Origin: a virus
Reading direction: 5' to 3' (one strand)
IMG/VR virus record: IMGVR_UViG_3300028610_002189
Coordinates: 1 to 54,387 of that record
Length of the DNA: 54,387 nucleotides
Each line of letters opens with the position of its first letter. The stretch's first letter is position 1. The translations under genes and the position numbers were made by a program. This document shows, piece after piece, positions 49,105-54,387 of the stretch. The notes below the pieces were generated by a model. It had not been told where the DNA came from. It ran no database searches and saw only the letters and a program-made list of their open reading frames with translations.

Positions 49105-51540
49105 ATGCCTGGAAATATCTTTAGTGCTGATTCTACTTCTGATTTAATTTATAAACACTCAGGTTTCACTGATACTATATTAGATAGTTTTAGTAGTCCT
49201 AGTACTATTCCAATAGGACTTACTTGGGATGGTACTAATTTATATAGTAATGATTCTACTTCTGATTTAATTTATAAACACTCAGGTTTCACTGATACAA
49301 TATTAGATAGTTTTAGTAGTCCTAGTACTAGTCCTAGAGATCTTGCTTGGGATGGTGCTAATATATGTAGTGTTGATGGTAATACTAATAAAATCTATCA
49401 ACACTCTGGTTTCACTGATACAATTCTAGATAGTTTTAGTAGTCCTGACTATTCCCCTTCTGGTTTAACTTGGGATGGCAGTAATTTACTCAGTGCTGAT
49501 TACTCCATTCCTGATTTAATATTTAAACACTCTGGTTTCACTGATACAATTCTAGATAGTTTCAATAGTCCTGGCGGGATGACTGAAGGTCTTGCTTGGG
49601 ATGGTGCTAATATATATAATAGTGATAATTGGTTATCTAATAATAAAATCTATCAACACGATGGCTTTACTAATACAATTCTAAACAGTTTTAATAGTCC
49701 TAGTAACAGTCCTAGAGGACTTACTTGGGAAGAAATAAGTTCAAGTTCTTCTTCAAGTGAGAGTTCTTCTTCAAGTTCTAAGAGTAGTTCAAGTTCTTCA
49801 AGTGAGAGTTCTTCTTCAAGCTCTGAGAGTTCTTCTTCAAGTGAGAGTTCTTCTTCAAGCTCTGAGAGTTCTTCTTCAAGCTCTGAGAGTTCTTCTTCAA
49901 GTGAGAGTTCTTCTTCAAGCTCTGAGAGTTCTTCTTCAAGCTCTGAGAGTTCTTCTTCAAGTGAGAGTAGCTCTTCTAGTAGTGGAAGCTCTTCTTCAAG
50001 CTCTAAGAGTTCTTCTTCAAGTGAGAGTTCTTCTTCAAGTGAAAGTTCAAGTTCTTCAAGTGAAAGTTCTTCTTCAAGTAGTGAAAGTTCTTCTTCAAGT
50101 GAAAGTTCTTCTTCTAGTTCTGAGAGTTCTAGTTCTTCTTCTAGTAGTGAAAGCTCTAGTAGTAGTTCTGCTGGATGGACTGATTGGGTTACTATAGAAA
50201 ATAATTCTATAATAAGGAAATTAGATACTGCTGAAATTGCAAAACAAGGTGCTGGTCAGGCAAACATTAATATAGAAGTGAAAGCAGTTGATATGTATGG
50301 TAATGAATCAAGTGTTATTAAAGTAGGTTCAGATTGTCTTAATTATAAGGCCGGATATAATGTTAGTCCTACAGAGGGGGTGGGTCATTTTCAGTACATT
50401 CAAGAAGCCTTAAATGCTATACCTCCTGGAGGAGGTAAATTAACTCTTAAAGAAGGTATATATGATTTGTCTCGTGAAACTGGTATAGCAAATTACAATA
50501 ATGGAATTGTTATTCCAGATAGAAATATTGATATTGAAGGAGTTAATAGGGATTCTGTTATTATTAAAAATAATCCTGGAGATCATGGATTTATATTGCC
50601 TAATTTAACTAAAACTTTTAAATTTTCAAATTTTGCTATTGATAGTCAAAATATATCTTCCTATACAAATATGATATATATTTATGGAAGTGTAGCTTCA
50701 AATAATACTAGTAATGTAAGAACAAGCTCTATGAAATATTCTTTGGCTGATAATGGAGATTTAAGTGCGCCGGATGGAGATTGTGGAATAAGAGCAGATA
50801 AAGGCGATGGAAGAATAGTGGCATATGATTGTGAGCTTGAGAATGGCTTATATGGAGCTCATATATATGATTATCCTTATGTTTTGTTTACTCAGACTGA
50901 GTTGTCAGGACAGTTATATGCTTCTTTATATACAGATTTGTCAGCTGAATTGCATTTTATAAGTAATCGAATATATGATTTTCAGACTTTTGGAATTCTT
51001 TTTATGGGCTTTAATATTATTAGAGATTGTGAATTGCATAACAATGTTATTAAGAGTAAGAATCATAGTACAGATGTTAGTACTACTGCTGTAAACATAG
51101 AAGCCCAATCTGTTAGCTTTCTTAATAATATTATTCAAATTATAAATACAATGTCAAGTGGAGTGCAAAAAGGAGTGTTAATGCGAGTAGTTGATTCTAT
51201 AGTTTCGAATAATATTATTAAGTTAGATGTTGATTCTAGTGATGAGTTATATGGATTATATGTAAATGATTTAATAGATAGTCAAGTTTGTAACAATACT
51301 GTAAAAGTAGATGGAAGTAATAATACTAGTAACCATTACGGTATGCGCTTACAGGATTCAGATCGTAATGTGCTACAAGGTAACAATATAGATTTGGTAA
51401 GTAATAATGTTAAGGATATTGGTGTTTATCTTAGTACTAATTCTGATAATAATCAAGGTGGAGATAATATTACTCATAATGTTGGAACCTCTATAGATGA
51501 TAATGGTATTGGAAATGTTGTGACAGCGAAGGATGTGTAA
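49105..51540 (+). CDS. Tail spike: beta-propeller repeats, Ser-rich linker, half FNIII, beta-helix, 811 aa
   Basis: The ATG follows AGGATATTGTT. Five repeats of about 41 residues (LIYKHSGFTDTILDSFSSP...GLTWDG) span 1-210, likely propeller blades. Residues 211-355 are nearly all Ser with Glu or Lys. Residues 356-410 (GWTDWVTIENNS...VKAVDMYGNESS) are the C-terminal strands of an FNIII domain. From 420 (FQYIQEALNAIPPGGGKLTLKEG) onward a pectate-lyase-type right-handed beta-helix follows. This is typical of receptor-binding polysaccharide depolymerase spikes; catalytic residues cannot be assigned. Confidence 0.7.
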   Translation: MPGNIFSADSTSDLIYKHSGFTDTILDSFSSPSTIPIGLTWDGTNLYSNDSTSDLIYKHSGFTDTILDSFSSPSTSPRDLAWDGANICSVDGNTNKIYQHSGFTDTILDSFSSPDYSPSGLTWDGSNLLSADYSIPDLIFKHSGFTDTILDSFNSPGGMTEGLAWDGANIYNSDNWLSNNKIYQHDGFTNTILNSFNSPSNSPRGLTWEEISSSSSSSESSSSSSKSSSSSSSESSSSSSESSSSSESSSSSSESSSSSSESSSSSESSSSSSESSSSSSESSSSSESSSSSSGSSSSSSKSSSSSESSSSSESSSSSSESSSSSSESSSSSESSSSSSESSSSSSSSESSSSSSAGWTDWVTIENNSIIRKLDTAEIAKQGAGQANINIEVKAVDMYGNESSVIKVGSDCLNYKAGYNVSPTEGVGHFQYIQEALNAIPPGGGKLTLKEGIYDLSRETGIANYNNGIVIPDRNIDIEGVNRDSVIIKNNPGDHGFILPNLTKTFKFSNFAIDSQNISSYTNMIYIYGSVASNNTSNVRTSSMKYSLADNGDLSAPDGDCGIRADKGDGRIVAYDCELENGLYGAHIYDYPYVLFTQTELSGQLYASLYTDLSAELHFISNRIYDFQTFGILFMGFNIIRDCELHNNVIKSKNHSTDVSTTAVNIEAQSVSFLNNIIQIINTMSSGVQKGVLMRVVDSIVSNNIIKLDVDSSDELYGLYVNDLIDSQVCNNTVKVDGSNNTSNHYGMRLQDSDRNVLQGNNIDLVSNNVKDIGVYLSTNSDNNQGGDNITHNVGTSIDDNGIGNVVTAKDV
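49114..49737 (+). repeat. Five tandem repeats of about 125 bp (propeller blades)
   Basis: DNA units of about 123-130 bp, best conserved over the part encoding KHSGFTDTILDSF, lie in tandem. The first two units are nearly identical, which suggests recent duplication or recombination. Confidence 0.8.
49738..50169 (+). repeat. Ser-codon low-complexity tandem repeat
   Basis: This 432-bp block repeats AGTTCTTCTTCAAGCTCTGAG-like units encoding SSSSSE, with length variation between units. Ser codons of several types are mixed, so the peptide is likely selected. Such tracts change length easily. Confidence 0.85.
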
Positions 51541-51959
51541 TGAACTGTGCAATATATCAACATGATTCTGATAAGATAGAACATTTTGTTTTGAATTGTG
51601 TGAAGCAAGGCAATGATTTTATTGGTTCAAATTGTAAAAAATATGGAATCAAACCTACTCATTGGTCTGTTAAATGGACTGATGATGTGGCAAATCCTAT
51701 TTTTGATGAAGAGAATCAAATTGGATGGGATAAAAAAGTATCTGAACTAAATGGAATTGATGATTCTATAGATATAATTAAAACAACAATAGATGATGTT
51801 CAAGAAGCTGTAATGATTCGTAGGCAATTATCTACTACGACTTATAAAGAGATTGATCAATATGTAGAAAGTAATATAATTGATTTACCATCTGCTAAGA
51901 TGTATATTAAAAAGTTATCTAAAGTAGTTTTGGCTATAATTAAAATGATGGATAAATAA
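51540..51959 (+). CDS. Hypothetical protein after the spike, 139 aa
   Basis: The ATG overlaps the previous TAA by one base (TAATG). The N-terminal half has Cys and Trp residues (HWSVKWTDDV), and the C-terminal half is helical. It could be a spike or fibre chaperone by position. No family recognised. Confidence 0.5.
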   Translation: MNCAIYQHDSDKIEHFVLNCVKQGNDFIGSNCKKYGIKPTHWSVKWTDDVANPIFDEENQIGWDKKVSELNGIDDSIDIIKTTIDDVQEAVMIRRQLSTTTYKEIDQYVESNIIDLPSAKMYIKKLSKVVLAIIKMMDK

Positions 51960-51977
51960 AAAAATTAGAGGTGTATT

Positions 51978-53084
51978 ATGTCTCAATATGGACCTGGAAC
52001 ATTATTAACAGTAGATACTACACAAGGAGAAACTTTATTAACTTTTAGTAGTGAGTGTTTATTACTTACTGAAGTCAATAGAGGTGATTGGTTTACTATT
52101 GATGATGATACTTCACCTACTTTTGAATTACAAGCTCCACTTACTAATATAACAGCACATTTGACTGCTGCGTGGAGTGGTAACAGCGAATCTGGAGCTA
52201 GTTTTGTTATAAGTAGGGATTTCACCTCACGTAAAAATTATCCTATATTTAGACAGGGCGATAAGCGTGTTGCAAAGAATCTTGCTAGACTTGTTAGTGC
52301 CATTGATGATGATATGTCTACTGTTGGAACTGTAAGTGCTGATACAACTACTAATAATGTGTCTAATTATGATTTAGTCTATTATTCTGCTGCTAATAAT
52401 GTAGTTGATGAAGCTGATGCTACTGATTTAACAAAACCAGCAATAGCTGTTGTTTCTAGATCTGGTTTTGTTAAGCAAGCAGGTCAGGCTACTATTAATA
52501 TAGAAAGTGGTATTGCAATATCTAGATTGGATAAATTGTATCTTTCTACATCTGCTGGTAAAATAACTAATATATGTCCAACTGGAGGAGCTAATAGAAA
52601 ACAACTTGTTGGGATAGCTGTGGAAGATGGCAGTGTTGTTGGAGGTACTGTAGGGGCTGTTTTATTGATAGATTGTGGAAAGTTTACTTCTCCTAATAAG
52701 TTAGAAGCTATAACTACACATGATCAATCTGGTGAAAGTTCTGTTACGGTTCTTACAATAGGAATACCTACTGTTGGTTCGTTTATAAATGGTATGGTAA
52801 AAATTGGTACTAAAAATAAGGTCAACCCCGTATATGCTTTATGTAGAAATTATTCTATTCATATTTATAAAGAGAATAGTACTACTTTTCAATGTCAATT
52901 TGATGGGCTTGGTACTGAGTGCCAAGGAAGTGGAGGTAATGCTGTTGATAGTATATCTATTGATGATACTAGCTCAGATGATTATGTATATATTAAGGCT
53001 GTTCCTTCTGATACAACTGCTGGAATTGAAGGATATGTGTCTTTTAATGGTAGTTCTAACAAAGCTGATATAACAATATCTTAG
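51978..53084 (+). CDS. Fibre-like virion protein, 368 aa
   Basis: The ATG has AGAGGTGTATT upstream. The protein is beta-rich, with a short helical segment (KRVAKNLARLVSAIDDDM, 97-114) that could trimerise, and many Thr/Ser/Gly residues. It is probably a tail fibre or tip-associated protein. The last third, with IHIYKENSTTFQCQFDG, may be a separate beta-domain. Confidence 0.55.
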   Translation: MSQYGPGTLLTVDTTQGETLLTFSSECLLLTEVNRGDWFTIDDDTSPTFELQAPLTNITAHLTAAWSGNSESGASFVISRDFTSRKNYPIFRQGDKRVAKNLARLVSAIDDDMSTVGTVSADTTTNNVSNYDLVYYSAANNVVDEADATDLTKPAIAVVSRSGFVKQAGQATINIESGIAISRLDKLYLSTSAGKITNICPTGGANRKQLVGIAVEDGSVVGGTVGAVLLIDCGKFTSPNKLEAITTHDQSGESSVTVLTIGIPTVGSFINGMVKIGTKNKVNPVYALCRNYSIHIYKENSTTFQCQFDGLGTECQGSGGNAVDSISIDDTSSDDYVYIKAVPSDTTAGIEGYVSFNGSSNKADITIS

Positions 53085-53095
53085 GAGGTGAGGAA

Positions 53096-53461
53096 ATGAT
53101 TAGTAAAATTGCTGATATTTTTGATTTGGTTACTGTTGCTCCTGGTGGTGATACTACTTCTGTTGCTATAAATATAACTAATGTGTCTCCAGATGCTAAA
53201 TTTTATTTTGATCTAGATATAAATCATAATGGTACTGGAGCGTTATCTTTTTTAATTGGAGATACTGAAGATGGTAGTTTTTATGAGCCAGCAAGCAATA
53301 GTATTGCTGCTGGTCATACAAAGACTACTAATACTAGTGGTAGAGATAGGTATACTATTGCAATGGAGGGTACTCTTTGGATTATATTTAAACTTGAAGA
53401 GACTGGAGGAGCGAGTGATATAATTGCTTCTGGTGATTTTTATGTTAATGATAAGGTCTAG
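53096..53461 (+). CDS. Hypothetical beta-rich protein, 121 aa
   Basis: The ATG has TTAGGAGGTGAGGAA upstream. The protein is a predicted beta-sandwich (VAINITNVSPDAKFYFDLDI). It may be a further virion component. No family recognised. Confidence 0.5.
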   Translation: MISKIADIFDLVTVAPGGDTTSVAINITNVSPDAKFYFDLDINHNGTGALSFLIGDTEDGSFYEPASNSIAAGHTKTTNTSGRDRYTIAMEGTLWIIFKLEETGGASDIIASGDFYVNDKV

Positions 53462-53479
53462 GCTTACTAGGAGGTGTTT

Positions 53480-53866
53480 ATGGATTTTCTTCTTGAAATT
53501 TTTTATATAATTATTGGACTTGGAGCACTTTTGGGAAGTGCTATTGGAGGTTATAAGGCTAAATCTATTAGAAAAAATAGTAGTTGTAATCCTGGCGGTG
53601 TTGTTTTTAAAAGGCCACAATTAATGAGTGCAGAGACAAAGGGGGAGGTTGATAAATTAGATGCTAAGATAGATAAAGAGGTGCAGAAAGTTACTATGTG
53701 TGGTGAAATACACAAAAGGGTAGATGAAAATTTGATAGATATAAAGGGGGATATTGGTAAAGTTAAGGATGAACTTGTTATTTTAAGAGATGTTGTTGTA
53801 GATTCGAATGGTAAAATTGTTAGTGAAGTAGCTGACGCTGTGGTGAAGGCAATAAAGAAGAGGTAA
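53480..53866 (+). CDS. Membrane-anchored coiled-coil protein, 128 aa
   Basis: The start is the ATG with TAGGAGGTGTTT upstream (MDFLLEIFYIII). Residues 4-24 form one membrane span with a GxxxG-like end (GALLGSAIGG), followed by a basic stretch and a coiled coil (about 52-105). This layout occurs in XhlA-like and spanin-like lysis proteins, and the place after the tail genes fits. Identity as a lysis gene is inferred. Confidence 0.5.
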   Translation: MDFLLEIFYIIIGLGALLGSAIGGYKAKSIRKNSSCNPGGVVFKRPQLMSAETKGEVDKLDAKIDKEVQKVTMCGEIHKRVDENLIDIKGDIGKVKDELVILRDVVVDSNGKIVSEVADAVVKAIKKR

Positions 53867-53892
53867 TAGAGTTATATATAATAGGGGTTACT

Positions 53893-54081
53893 ATGAAAAA
53901 TGGTAAGAGAAACCCCATTGAGCATTATCTTAATCCTCTACATATTAAATGTAGGTTGGTTGAATTGGGTATTAGTAAAAGAATTGTTAATAAAACTATA
54001 GATGTGTATGAGCATATTGTTAGAAGGTGGTTATATTATAAGTTGTACAGAAAAGAGAGGAGAAAGGAAGATGGCAGATGA
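53893..54081 (+). CDS. Small basic protein, 62 aa
   Basis: The ATG follows ATAGGGGTTACT. The protein is helical and strongly basic. Its end overlaps the next gene by 11 bases. Function unknown. Confidence 0.5.
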   Translation: MKNGKRNPIEHYLNPLHIKCRLVELGISKRIVNKTIDVYEHIVRRWLYYKLYRKERRKEDGR

Positions 54082-54387
54082 GATTAGAGAAAGGCTTTTA
54101 AAAGAGTATGAAGATATAAAGAAAGTAAAAGGTATTTATGGGCATGGTAGAGTAAGTGCTGCTATAGTAGGGCTTAAATTTGAAGATGGACATACTCATT
54201 GGCATTATCCTGATGAAGAGTCTGCTCTTCATATGTTTAAAGTAGCTATGGAGCATAAAGGTATAGTATCTAGTAACAATTCTCGAAATCATGTTAATAC
54301 TTCTTCTGATAAAATATATAAGCATGATAATTTTATTAAAGCCCCTATAGTTAAAAATGTAGAGTCTGCTGGTGAAAAAAGAAAGAT
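54071..54387 (+). CDS. Hypothetical protein, C-terminus beyond the window
   Basis: The ATG has AGAAAGGAAG upstream. About 105 codons are visible, starting MADEIRERLLKEYED, with a His-rich centre (HTHWHYPDEE). No family recognised; the frame is open to the right edge. Confidence 0.55.
   Translation, partial: MADEIRERLLKEYEDIKKVKGIYGHGRVSAAIVGLKFEDGHTHWHYPDEESALHMFKVAMEHKGIVSSNNSRNHVNTSSDKIYKHDNFIKAPIVKNVESAGEKRK

Noticed and set aside
49778-49960. Minus-strand frame of KKNSQSL repeats
   Set aside because: It is the antisense reading of the Ser-rich repeat block, not a gene.
49738-50169. CRISPR-like array
   Set aside because: The repeats are in-frame Ser codons without unique spacers of constant length.
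49757-50197. Plus-strand 146-codon frame of Val/Leu/Arg repeats
   Set aside because: It is an alternative-frame reading of the poly-Ser tandem repeat in the spike gene.

Overview
The window is part of the genome of a tailed double-stranded DNA bacteriophage (Caudoviricetes). The visible gene set is that of a siphovirus: a lambda-like head maturation and tail-tip gene order, a very long tape measure gene and no contractile-sheath gene. The DNA is AT-rich. Nearly every small gene has a strong AGGAGG-type Shine-Dalgarno (SD) sequence, and ATG, GTG and TTG starts are all used. The host cannot be named from the sequence. I see no integrase, tRNA, rRNA, CRISPR array, DNA polymerase or insertion sequence.

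Positions 1-19734 are read entirely leftward (minus strand) and hold about 50 very small, tightly packed genes. Most are unrecognised. Recognisable ones are a flap-endonuclease-like nuclease (18814-19734), a macro-domain protein (18365-18814), a C39/papain-like cysteine peptidase-fold protein (17870-18361), a secreted HExxH metallopeptidase (4264-4794), a SWIM zinc-finger protein (13691-14032), many one-zinc mini-proteins, several single- or double-span membrane peptides, and three related lysine-rich basic proteins (860-1423, 10103-10633, 12547-13380). Four near-identical stop-to-start joint elements lie at 10.9-13.4 kb, and a cluster of TAGAAA-N2-TTTCTA inverted repeats lies at 8.2-10.0 kb. 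TGTATATACA palindromes sit in several gaps, and small paralogous gene pairs are common. The layout fits an early or accessory region built by repeated duplication and module exchange.

A divergent intergenic region (19735-19976) separates this from the rightward late region, 19977-54387. Its order is: small terminase, an unknown gene, large terminase, portal, two small structural genes, Mu-like prohead protease with nested scaffold, two paralogous decoration-like proteins, major capsid protein, head-tail connector genes, tail terminator, tail tube, strong terminator, tail assembly chaperone genes, tape measure protein (2439 aa), distal tail protein (DUF2460-like), a lambda gpL-like Cys-rich protein, an NlpC/P60 peptidase, a fused gpI/gpJ-like tail-tip protein, a beta-propeller/Ser-rich/beta-helix tail spike, fibre-like proteins, and a membrane-anchored coiled-coil protein that may belong to the lysis module. 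Packaging, capsid and tail genes follow the assembly order.

The observations most worth following up are these: a fibronectin-III domain apparently split between the tail-tip gene and the spike gene by an inserted propeller/poly-Ser cassette; an in-frame gene with three SD-preceded starts for a basic protein; the joint elements and the TAGAAA repeat cluster in the early region; a short KRYP motif shared by terminase and portal; and a membrane segment fused in frame to a tail assembly chaperone directly after a strong terminator.
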